Below are positions 37,099 through 47,200 of a stretch of DNA of 64,000 nt, one piece after another. The DNA comes from JAEUIE01 sp047602475 (lineage in GTDB: Bacteria; Planctomycetota; Planctomycetia; Gemmatales; HRBIN36): assembly GCA_047602475.1 (NCBI GenBank), contig JASGHE010000007.1, forward strand, positions 1 to 64,000, in the 5' to 3' direction. Both the position numbers and the translations under genes were made by a program. Positions within the stretch are counted from its first letter, which is position 1. The number at the start of each line of letters is the position of its first letter. The notes under the pieces were generated by a model. That model saw nothing but the letters and a program-made list of their open reading frames with translations. It was not told where the DNA came from and did no database searches.

Positions 37099-37569
37099 AT
37101 GCAGATTGACATGCGACCCATTGATTCAATTCGACCCTACGAAAACAACCCGCGTCAGAACGACGTCGGCGTAGAAGCCGTAGCAGCATCTCTTCAGGAG
37201 TTCGGATGGCGGCAACCAATCGTCGTCGATGACGCCGGTGTTATCGTCGTGGGCCACACCAGGTTCAAGGCAGCGATGAAGCTGGGCATGACTGAAGTGC
37301 CGGTTCACGTCGCCACGGGACTGACGCCGGCACAATTGCAAGCCTACCGGCTGGCCGACAATCAAACAGCGACCTTATCGACATGGGATGACGACAAGCT
37401 CACCACAGAACTCATGGACTTGCAGAAACAGGGCTACGATCTCGACCTCACCGGCTTCGGTACGGAGCAACTCAACGAACTGCTCAGCACGCCGACCGAA
37501 GGGCTCACTGACGAAGACGCCATTCCTGAACCACCCGATGCCGCCATCACGCAGGACGCGGCGATGTGA
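37099..37569 (+). CDS. ParB/sulfiredoxin-like domain protein, N-terminal part of a DNA methylase
   Basis: A 156-residue ParB-like domain: IDSIRPYENNPRQNDVGVEA, VAASLQEFGWRQPIVVDDAG, the signature VVGHTRFKAAMKLGMTEVPV and LQAYRLADNQTATLSTWDD. In phages this domain is usually fused to a DNA methyltransferase, with the linker running straight into LGNHYLLCGDS. Here the frame stops at 37569 while the methylase frame opens at 37566 with a GTGA overlap, so either the two are translated as coupled proteins or a one-base error near 37555 splits a single fusion. It probably guides the methylase or binds DNA; nuclease activity is not shown. Confidence 0.85.
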   Translation: MQIDMRPIDSIRPYENNPRQNDVGVEAVAASLQEFGWRQPIVVDDAGVIVVGHTRFKAAMKLGMTEVPVHVATGLTPAQLQAYRLADNQTATLSTWDDDKLTTELMDLQKQGYDLDLTGFGTEQLNELLSTPTEGLTDEDAIPEPPDAAITQDAAM

Positions 37570-38411
37570 TCCGCCTTGGCAATCATTACTTGCTGTGTGG
37601 TGATTCGGCACAAGCGGCTGATGTAGATCGGCTGCTGAATGGGGCAGCAATCCATTTGATCAACACCGACCCGCCGTACAACGTGAAAGTCGAGCCACGC
37701 AGCAACAACGCGATAGCTGCCGGCTTGTCTTCATTTGAAAGTACGACGCACCATCAGAAACTGGATGTAGCACGGCATCCATCAAAGGCCCAGGCAACTC
37801 ACAAGAAGCTCCGTGCCAAGGACAGGCCGCTGGAGAACGACTTTGTATCCGATCAAGCATTTGATGAACTGCTCGATTCCTGGTTTGCCAACATGTCAAG
37901 AGTGCTGGTTCCTGGTGGCGGATATTACATCTGGGGCGGGTACGCCAATATCGCCAATTACCCCGCACCACTGCAGCGACATGGCCTTTACTTCAGCCAG
38001 ACGATTATCTGGAGTAAAGGTTGGCCGGTATTGACCAGGAAGGATTTCATGGTGGCGCACGAGTGGTGTTTCTATGGATGGCGTGAAGGCCGCTGCTCAC
38101 CATTACTACGGGCCCAACAACGAAACTGATTTGTGGTCGGTCAAAAAGGTGACACCGCAGTCGATGGTGCACCTCACTGAGAAGCCAGTCGAACTGGCGA
38201 CACGGGCCATTGAATACAGCAGCCGGGCAGGTGAGAACGTGCTCGATCTCTTCGGCGGTAGTGGCTCGACGCTGATCGCTGCCGAACAAACGGGCCGCAA
38301 TGCGTACTTGATGGAAATCGACCCTCTGTATTGTGACGTGATCATTCATGCTGGGAGCAGTTCACCGGCAAGAAAGCAGAGCGACCTTCGGCCAAACAGT
38401 CCCCATCCTAG
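37566..38411 (+). CDS. DNA (N4/N6) methyltransferase, beta-class order (frameshifted)
   Basis: An amino-methyltransferase. The catalytic motif NTDPPYNVKVEP comes first and the AdoMet motif VLDLFGGSGSTLIAAEQTGR comes last, with MEIDPLYCDVII after it: the beta-class order. Between them lie the target-recognition part, GGGYYIWGGYANIANYPAPL, TIIWSKGWPV, VAHEWCFYGW and MVHLTEKPVELATRAIEYSS. Frame changes near 38085 and 38345 split the gene; after repair it ends ERPSAKQSPS at the TAG at 38409-38411. No restriction enzyme is next to it, so it looks like an orphan phage-type methylase. It would methylate A or C in a short, unknown sequence and may protect the element from host restriction. Confidence 0.8.
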
Positions 38412-38517
38412 CGTCCACGTTGGCTCCAGTGGCGAGATGTCTGCACTTCGTGGCCCACCGCTAGGCCACCTCCACAGGCCGTAACCATTAGATGATTCTT
38501 TGCAAAGGAAGAACGCC

Positions 38518-39468
38518 ATGAAGAGTGACAGGCCTCGAAGGACTGCTGGCAGCGATGAAGCGTTGATGATTGCCCTGGCTTGTGGCGCTACTGTTGAAGC
38601 CGCAGCTGCCAAAGCGGGCATTGGTGAACGCACCGTTTATCGCCGCCTGGACGACCCCGACTTCCGACAGAAACTGCAAGAGTTCCGTTGTAACATGGTG
38701 GAACGAGCTTCGGCCATGCTGTCGGCATCAGGCCTCGAGGCGGTCAAGACACTGCTGGGCTTGATGGAACGAGCAATCCCACATGCCACCCGACTTGGAG
38801 CCGCCCGTGCTGTACTGGAGCTGGGCATGAAGCTACGCGATCTGCTCGAAGTAGAACAACGGCTAGCAGCGCGCTCGAGAAAGCAGTGCTGGCAAAGTCC
38901 CCACACAGCAAACTGCGACGATGAGGTACTTCCCATTCCGCTCCTAGCTCGCCATAGGCGATTATCGGCACTGGAACAGCAAGTGGATGACGATCCCATT
39001 CGTCTCCAGCAAGAAAGTCTCGCACGCCGGGAACAACAAGAAGCTGATTTAATCGCCGCACTTTATGAAGTATTTCCCCCGGAGTGGCAGGAGCCGTTTC
39101 AAACGATGTTTGAATCGGAATATGGATTCTTCGAAGGTATCAAAGAGCTTCTCAGATGCATGCATCATGGAGTGTGGAAGGCTCAGATGATACCCAGCGC
39201 CCTGGCAGAGGTCTGGCTGACCGATGCCAAGGCCACCCCTTGGCTTCGTTGTAGCCAATGCCAACTCCTATTGCCCAAACGTAGCGGTTTCTGGCGTAAC
39301 ACGCAAACGGGTGGTTGGTGGCAATCATGCATGCGGTATTTCAAGGAATGCCCCGCTTGCCAGAGTGAGATTGTGCCACGGGGTGAAGATCGCTCCTGGA
39401 ATCCGAATGCACCGTTCCCGGTACGTCCAGAGCCGCCGTGGGAGTTCCTCGATCAATCTCCTCGTTGA
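38518..39468 (+). CDS. HTH protein with C-terminal zinc ribbon, mobile-element protein
   Basis: An intact 316-residue protein starting at 38518 after AAAGGAAG. The N-terminal helix-turn-helix (LACGATVEAAAAKAGIGERT, VYRRLDDPDFRQKLQEFR) resembles those of phage terminase small subunits and transposon regulators. A long helical middle follows, with LEVEQRLAARSRK and LARREQQEADLIAALYEVF. The C-terminus has two CxxC pairs (CSQCQLLLPKRSGFWRN; CMRYFKECPACQSEI) that should bind zinc. It likely binds DNA and works with the element's packaging or regulation. No terminase large subunit is in this window. Confidence 0.65.
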   Translation: MKSDRPRRTAGSDEALMIALACGATVEAAAAKAGIGERTVYRRLDDPDFRQKLQEFRCNMVERASAMLSASGLEAVKTLLGLMERAIPHATRLGAARAVLELGMKLRDLLEVEQRLAARSRKQCWQSPHTANCDDEVLPIPLLARHRRLSALEQQVDDDPIRLQQESLARREQQEADLIAALYEVFPPEWQEPFQTMFESEYGFFEGIKELLRCMHHGVWKAQMIPSALAEVWLTDAKATPWLRCSQCQLLLPKRSGFWRNTQTGGWWQSCMRYFKECPACQSEIVPRGEDRSWNPNAPFPVRPEPPWEFLDQSPR

Positions 39469-39479
39469 GGAAGCATTTC

Positions 39480-40088
39480 ATGATCTTCTCCAAACCAAGA
39501 AGCAGGCGATATACCCGTCTTGCCCATTTAGAATCTCTTCTCACCCACCCTGAAGAGATCGTCGAAGACTCTCCCCCGCAAACGGAAGAAGAATGGCTCA
39601 TTCAAATCCAGCAATGGCATCAACAGGGGCTATACGCCAATGAACCAGATTTCCCCTGGGTACTGGCACGGTATGAAGGAGCCCTGATGAGATCACAAGA
39701 ATCCCGCGATCCCTCGTTCTACCCACCCTGCCACTTTGAACCTCAACTCGAAGAACCAGGCCGACTGAGCCGATGGCGTGTTCAGTGGAGATTCCCGGAA
39801 TTGCATCGGGTCCATCGTGCTATCTTGTCTATGACCATTCGGGCTCTGGAAGGAAAGCCCCCGATTACCAGAGACGAATGGAACCACTTTGCCGAATGGT
39901 ATGTCTCGGCTCGTCCTGGTCTGCCGTGCCAGTCCGGGGCAATCAAGCTTCCCACAGGAGTCAGTCTCAGCAGGTCTTCCATTGATTACGAACTGAAAGT
40001 CAACGATGGCTTGATCATTGATTATGCCGTTACCGTTCTCAACAACATGCGAACCCTTCATCATCACTTTGCCCAAGAGCTGTCATGA
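39480..40088 (+). CDS. Hypothetical protein, paralogue of the next gene
   Basis: A 202-residue protein whose ATG at 39480 is 11 bases after the previous stop, with GAGGAA upstream. It starts MIFSKPRSRRYTRLAHLESL. It contains LYANEPDFPWVLARYEGALM, SRWRVQWRFPELHRVHRAIL, EWNHFAEWYVSARPGLPC and a C-terminal YAVTVLNNMRTLHHHFAQE. The order of motifs matches the neighbour at 40085: a basic start with R-L-x-x-L-E, an E-P-D-F segment, a helix with R-W/L and H/L-E, then W-Y/F-x-x-x-x-x-x-L-P. The two may be tandem copies. No known family or catalytic motif was recognised. Confidence 0.6.
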   Translation: MIFSKPRSRRYTRLAHLESLLTHPEEIVEDSPPQTEEEWLIQIQQWHQQGLYANEPDFPWVLARYEGALMRSQESRDPSFYPPCHFEPQLEEPGRLSRWRVQWRFPELHRVHRAILSMTIRALEGKPPITRDEWNHFAEWYVSARPGLPCQSGAIKLPTGVSLSRSSIDYELKVNDGLIIDYAVTVLNNMRTLHHHFAQELS

Positions 40089-40720
40089 TCAAAACCAAGA
40101 GCAGTCGTAGCCGTCTTTGCCGCTTGGAAGAATTGGAGGAACAATTTCTCGACCAGTGTGAAGCGGAACATGATGGTCCTCTCTCTGGGCCGGAGATTCT
40201 GGAGTACTACCAACGATGCTCCGAAACGAGACTGTTCGATAGGGAGCCTGATTTCAAAGCGACATTGAATGAGTTTGAACGGCTGTTAGAGAGCATCCCA
40301 CCACAGAGGCATCAACCAGCGCAGGATTTTGAGCCAGATAAACCGGAACGCCGGCGATTGTGGTTGTGGGGCATTCGTCATGAGATATTGGAACTGCGAC
40401 TGATCTACGAGAAGCTAAGCTCAATGTGCAATCGTGCATTCCAAGGGCTGGAGGGGGTCTCACATGAAGAGTTTGCACAGAGAAAGTTGTGGTTCCAACA
40501 GAACATTGATGAGCTCCCTATGCATTACATGATCGCAGTGGACGGCACCACGGAGCCGAGGATCAACACCGTGGAAACGGCTCTCTACCAGGGCCCTGAT
40601 AGTGCCTACGCTCTGAATGCCATTCTGACGTTGCGTGAATGGGAGCAGGGCCATTGTGAAAAGGGCACGACCTATGGCGATTGGCGACGTGAACGGCAAG
40701 AACGGCTAGCGAAACGGTAA
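40085..40720 (+). CDS. Hypothetical protein, paralogue of the previous gene
   Basis: An intact 211-residue protein, overlapping the previous stop by four bases (ATGA). It begins MIKTKSSRSRLCRLEELEEQ, contains LFDREPDFKATLNEFERLLE, RLWLWGIRHEILELRLIYEK, EEFAQRKLWFQQNIDELPMH and a C-terminal NAILTLREWEQGHCEKGTTY. It shares the layout of the gene before it but has diverged a long way. It is the last gene of the operon, and the element seems to end shortly after. No function can be assigned. Confidence 0.6.
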   Translation: MIKTKSSRSRLCRLEELEEQFLDQCEAEHDGPLSGPEILEYYQRCSETRLFDREPDFKATLNEFERLLESIPPQRHQPAQDFEPDKPERRRLWLWGIRHEILELRLIYEKLSSMCNRAFQGLEGVSHEEFAQRKLWFQQNIDELPMHYMIAVDGTTEPRINTVETALYQGPDSAYALNAILTLREWEQGHCEKGTTYGDWRRERQERLAKR

Positions 40721-41257
40721 AGTAGTATACAATAGTACATTATTACCATAGGTCGCTAAAACCTGCCACGAACTGCCACTATTGTGCGCAGATGCCTAGC
40801 TTTTAGCGTGATTTACCCGCACTTCACCCTGCCATTTCACACGCATTTTACTGCTGCGGTTTCGCTGCCGGGGTGTTGGGGTTCCCGTTGTTTTCAATGA
40901 GCGTGTAATATCAATAAAGACTTCTCTGAGAAAAGTTCATCCGATTCTGACAGGATCGTAATTCTAGCGCATTGAATATTGTGTAAGCTACAGCTTCAAC
41001 TGCTGCGTATTGAGTTGTAGGTCCTTAGTAGGAAATTTTCGACATTTTTTGGTGGAAATAAGGTGATCAGGCGAAGACAATCAGAAGTCCTTGGCGGTGT
41101 TGTTAAATAAATACGCAGGTAGATATGAGGAAACCTCAAGCTTTATACCAGTCAATTTCAGCATGGTTTATTTTGCCTTTCGATCAGACACCTTCTTTTG
41201 AATAGCAACGGAAACATCACCCTGAGAAGCGATTAGCACCGTAATAAGGAGTTTTAT
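40721..41257. other. Gene-free stretch at the right end of the mobile element
   Basis: This interval lies between the last element gene and the giant surface-protein gene. It includes a perfect 8-base inverted repeat CGCTAAAA (40754-40761) / TTTTAGCG (40801-40808) enclosing a CTGCCAC direct repeat, a candidate attachment site or terminator. The second half is AT-rich and probably holds the promoter of the giant gene. No ORF with a recognisable product was seen. Confidence 0.4.
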
Positions 41258-44200
41258 ATGCCGAAAGTAAAGCCGCGAACTATCAAGGCTTCAACACCAA
41301 GGTCGCGGTTGAAACGAAGCTATCGACCATTACTTGAAACCCTCGAAGAACGAATCGTGCTCACCAACGATTTCTATAAGGTGCCCGGCGTTCTTGGCGA
41401 AACGGTACGCTTGCAATTCGACCTCAATGGCAAGGCAACCGGCGCTACCAATGAGTTGGGCATCTACCTCGTTGATGATACCCAGGGACGTGTCGACGGC
41501 TTGTTGCCTTCGCAAGTCGGCTACGCTACTGCTGTCGCCTCACGTGCGTCAGCAGGTGTTCACAATGACGGCCACCGTAGGGAGCAAGTTGGAAATTACG
41601 GCACTAGCCGGCCAGCAGTTCTGCTTCCTGCTGGTAAAAAAGGGATCGCTGGAGCAATGGAGTCAATCGAACCCGGACAACCTGCCGGGTCAAACCCCGC
41701 TGCTGCTCTTCTCTGTGGATGGCGCCAATCCACAAAAACGCGACGCTGTCAAAACCTCCACGCTGTCCGGCGACGCGATGCAAGTCAAGTGGGAAGATTC
41801 AACCACAGCCTCAGGCAGGCTGTTCAATGATAACAGCTTTGTGATCAAGCCGCTTCGTGACCCGGTACTGCACATCCCTGGTCAGGCAGGGCAGACAGTC
41901 ACCACGAACTTTATCCTTGCAGGCAAGGATGCCGACTTCCGCAATGAAGTGGGCTACTTTCTGACCGATGATGCCCAGGGATCAATCAATGGTGTCCTGC
42001 CCGGCGATCCCGAGTATGCACGAGCAGCCATGAGCAGCAGCTTCTCGGCAAGTTCTCTTCACCAGGTCGCAGGCGGTAGGAGCAGGCAAAAAGGTGATCC
42101 TGCCTTCAGAAAGTAATGTCGTTTTCTACATCGTTCAGAACAGCACTGCGACAGAGTCCCCTCAGAACAAACCCCGATAACTTGAGAGGTAAAGCTCCGA
42201 AGGCGTTCTTCTCGGTGCCCTCCGCCAACCCGGATGCCTTCGGCCATCAGAAGTGGTTCAACTTCAAGTCGTTTGGTTTCGAGGATCTCTATGGCGGCGG
42301 CGACAGGGATTTCAACGACCTTGTCGTTCGTTTCACGATGGATAACCCCAAGGGGCCCGTAACTCCGCCCGAGACCAACGCGCCCGTGATTGTCGCCGGT
42401 CTTCGTACCGATACTGCTCCAGGAGGTGCCACCAATACCGATGGTATCTCGTCCCTCGTCGACATTCAGGGTACCGTGACCGATCAGAGCCGCATCACCT
42501 CCTTTCGGGCTGGTCTAGACAACACCATCGAGTCGCAGTTCGTCAACATCACCGCCCGGCTCAACAGCAACGGCACATTCCTTCTTGACCGAACGCTGCT
42601 GAACCAGTTGGCCGGCGGCACGCTCACGGAAGGGGCCCACACACTCAAGCTTCTGGCCAATGACCAGTACAACAATAAGTCTTCGATCTATTCGCTGCCG
42701 TTCGTCCTTGATTCGCAGATTGCACTCAGTGTCGATCTGTCGGCATCAGCTGATACCGCTCCTGTGGGCGATCTCAAGACTTCGATTTCGACCGTAACTC
42801 TGACAGGAATCACTGACCCGGGAGCAACCGTTCAGTTAGTAGGAACGGCCAATTCAACCACCGCCGATAGCCAGGGGCACTACAGCCTGAACGGGATCGA
42901 TCTCGTAGTTGGAGACAATACCTTCTCGTTGAAAGCCATCGATATAGCCGGCAATGAACGAACAACCAGCATCACCATCACGTATGAGCCGGGGCAAGGT
43001 GGCTTCGACGACGACCTGACAGGTTGGAGAGTCGAAGAACTCGGCGGCACGGTTTCCGGCAAGGGCACGGTTACAGTCAATGCAGGCTTTGCCTCGATTC
43101 ATGAAGGTGATTCGTACCTGGTCAGTCTGTCGAAGGAATTCGTTCCCGGAGCAGTGCCATCCAGGCTGGATATCTTTTTTTCAGCACCGCAGTTCGATAC
43201 CTCGGCCGGCAATAAGTTGCGTGATGCTTTTGAAGTGGCATACGTCGATGCCGACGGCCAGACCCTGGTATTGCCATTTTCGGTAACGCGAGATGCCTAT
43301 TACAACGCCACCGAAGGTCAGGCTGAACAAGTCGCTATCGGTGCCAGCAAGACGTCTGGCCTCATCAGTGTCAATTTGTCTGGGCTACCGGCCGGAGCCG
43401 CAGGCCGACTCTATCTCAGACTCTTCAACAACGATGGCGACACTCAATCGCAGGTCACGATTCAGAGTGTCGCGATGGTGGCCGATTCAACACTGACACC
43501 ACCCAGTGGAACAGTTGCCTCAGCCTTGCTATCTTCCCCAACGCCGATAGCCATCGATGTCAGCACCTTGACCGATGTGAGCACCGCCATCCTCGGCGAG
43601 TATGGCCGCAGCAGCTACTTTGCCGGTACTTCCACTCTCTACTCGATCCTCGCTCTGCGTAATGCAGGCAGCTATGGCATCGGCGGCCCAGCCATCGTGG
43701 TCATCGATCATCTTTCTGATCCCACCGTCGTACCTCAGGGGGTCGATGGCGTCCTGCCTGATGGCAGAGTCTATTTCAACTTCACTGCATTCCTCAATAA
43801 CGACAAGCTGGTCCCCGGCGCTGTTAGTGGCATGCGGGCCCTTCAGTTCTACACCCCCAGTGGCAAGCCGTTCACCTACAGCATCACCGTTTTGGCACAG
43901 TCCAATCGTGCGCCCGCCTTCACTACCGAAGCACTCCCCGACATTGCGCCGGGACGAACGTACCTCTACAACGCCCTCGCTGTCGATCCCGATGGTGACG
44001 TCGTGCAGTATCAACTGCTCGCCGGCCCCAGCGGCATGGCCGTCGATCCTGCAACAGGCAAAGTCGCCTGGACCCCTGCTGCTGGTCAGGTGGGCAACCA
44101 CGACGTCATCCTCGAAGCGAGCGATGGCCGAGGTGGATCCACCACACAGCGTTTCACCATTTCAGTACGGACTGATATTCCCAATCGCCCGCCGGTCATT

Positions 44201-47200
44201 ACCAGCGCGCCGGTAGTCGATGCCTATGTCAATACCGTCGGGCCTCTCGCCCAGGTCAATTTGACCAACTGGACGCTTCAGCAGTACAACATCGGGCAAC
44301 AAGGCAACGCCAACTGGGTACAGTCAGCCGATCACTTCAGCGTCACGCAACAGAACAATGCTGACCCGTCGATATTGTTGAGCGATTTCAACGTCACCAA
44401 TGAGCATATCGATGGCACCTGGCGAGGCTCCTCCGCCGACAGCGACAACGACTTCTTTGGCTTCGTCTTCGGCTATCAGGACAGCGGCCATTTTTACCTC
44501 TTCGACTGGAAGCAAGGTACTCAGACCGATAACGGCATGTTTGCCGAGCAGGGCATGAGCGTCAAGAAGTTCAGTGCTGACACACCCTTTACCCAAGCCG
44601 ACTTCTGGCCAACCAGCGGCAACGGCACACGGGTGCAGAGCCTGTTCCACAACACCACATCTTGGCAGAAGAACACCGACTACCAGTTCAGCCTCGATTT
44701 CCACGCCGGGGAAATCAGAATCGTCGTGAAGCAGGGCGCAACGGTACTGGCCACCATCCAGCTCAACGACAGCACCTATGCCGATGGCAAGTTCGGCTTC
44801 TACAACTATTCCCAGGGTCAGGTCACCTATTCCGGCTTCAGCCGACACACCGTCGAAGGCAGACCGTACGAATACGATGTCGAAGGGTTCGATCCCGATT
44901 TCGATCCAGTCAGTTACCAGTTGACGCAGGCTCCCGCCGGCATGTCGATCCACCCGACCACGGGTGAAATCAACTGGCGACCCCTCGCGCTCGGCGAGTA
45001 CCCGGTCACGGTGACCGCCTCGGATGGCCGAGGTGGTACCGCCACGCAGAACTTCACCATCATCGTCCGCAATCCCCCGGAGAACAGTCCGCCGCTGTTC
45101 ATCAGCGAACTGCCCCTGGGCACGGTAGCTGGACGAACATTCTTGCACCACGCCCAGGCGCTCGATCCTGATGAGGATGCACTTGCATACTCGGTAGTTT
45201 CGGGCCCCAACGGCTTGGCGATCAACCCCGATACCGGCGTCATGACCTGGAACACGACCGGATTCGCTGCCGGCACTTACCCGGTGGTGATCAAGGTGGC
45301 GGATGGCCGTGGCGGAGAGGATACTCAATCGTTCCAGTTGCAACTCGCTGCACAGGGCGGCACGATTAGTGGAACCAATTATGAAGACATCAGTTGGCAG
45401 GGTTCAGTTCCCGGCACCGCCAACCCCTGGCTGGCCGGCATGCCCGATGGCAGCACGGCCCTCAACACTGATGTGGCCCCTGCTCAGTCACCCGTGCGGT
45501 CCGGTTTGAGCATCACCCCCGGCCAGGTGCTTACGTTCACCGCCACTGGCCTTTCCAGCAATCTGCCTACGGGCGGCTTCGGCCCCGATGGCGACGTTTT
45601 TGTCTTCCACAGCGGCGAGAATGGCATCGGCGATACGGTCATTCCCCTGAGTGCTCTCGTCGGCGTCTTCCTCAACGATGATCGCCCCAACACCACCGGG
45701 ATTCCCGCTTCATTGAACTTCAGTCCCGGTGGCAACGTTCCCGGCGGTGTCAACTACTCTTCATTATCCCCTCTTCTGAAGCAGCCTTTCTTCATCGGTG
45801 ATGGGCGTACCAGCGGCGGCCTGGCTCAGCAGATCGTGGTGCCTTCTGGAGCAACACGGCTGTTCCTCGGCACCCTCGATGGCGTCGATTGGAACAACAA
45901 CAGCGGTAGTCTGGCGGTGACTGTCACCACCGTCGAACCGCTGCCTTCAATCCTGTTGACCGAGAGCACGTTCAGCCCCGCCACCTGGACCTTTGCTCAA
46001 GGCCCCGTCTATGATGGCAACCCTTCTCTTAGCGGCCCCAACGTGGTCACCCTGGAACACCGCACCACGGGTGGCAATCCCAGCGATTACCAGTTCGATC
46101 AATACTTCTTCCGCGTCGGCGATTTCGTCAGCATCGTCGGCAGCAGTTCATCCATGGCCTATAACCCGCAAACCCAGGGTGCCATCAACAGCATCGATGC
46201 ATCGATCGACATCACTCAATTCCATGTCGAAGAACCGGGGCAGTTCGCCGCAGGATCAGTATGGAAGATCATGATCGAGCAGAACGGCGTTCGTTACTAC
46301 GACAAGCAACTCCGTGTCGCACTCAACAACTTCGGCACCTGGCCCACGTTCTCCGTCAGTGGCCTGCAGGAACAAGACTTCGACACCAATGTCATGGTCG
46401 GCTTTACCGGGGGGACGATCCCCGCTGATCCCACCGGGTTGCATCCCGACTTCTCGGCGAGCGGCGCGCCAATCACTTTCGGCATCGTGGACTGCAACGC
46501 CGGCAGCGGACCTACGGGTGCACCGCTAGGCGGGGCTGTGGGTTTTGATAACTACACCGTCACCATCAACCGCCTCAAACCCAAAGATGGCATGGCCGGC
46601 TGGGTCATCTATCTCGATCAGAACAACAACGGCGCGCGCGATCCCGGCGAGCGCTATCAGATCACCGATGGCCAAGGGCACTACCAGTTCACCGACCTGC
46701 CTCAGGGAACCTACATCGTCCGAGAGGAAGCTCAGCCCATCGCTTCGCAGAGTTACTCCTACACCGATGGCGACTTCATTGATGCCAACTGGGACGATGC
46801 AACCATCTTCCTGCGCGATGGAAACCCGGGGCTTTCGGGACCAAGTGTCAACGGGCCCTTCTTTAGTTCAGCTGGGGGAAATCCCGGAAGCTATCGCTTC
46901 CAGGGTGATGACTTTAGAGTCGGTGACCTGATCGGCACTCGAAGCATCAACACGGCAATCAGCTACAATCCGCAGGTGCAGGGAGCGATTGGTACCATTG
47001 ACTTCGCCATGGATGCCATCCAGTTCCCACCAGTGCTGCCAGGGCAGGGGTCAGGCGGAACGGCATACACCCCGGCTCTGATGCAGAACGGCATCGTCTA
47101 CTTCGGCACCCCGTTCGGCAACACTTCTACGACCTGGAAGAATTACACTGTCACAGGGATGACCGCTGATGAGTTCGATAGCGAGATCATCCCCGAAGAG

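Noticed and set aside
40721..41257. tRNA gene as integration target
   Set aside because: No cloverleaf-like arms or TPsiC-like sequence could be recognised by eye.
42116..42150. ATG at 42116 as the start of the giant protein
   Set aside because: The residues from there to about 42150 are out of frame; the true N-terminus with the LETLEER tag is at 41258 and is joined by repairable frame changes.
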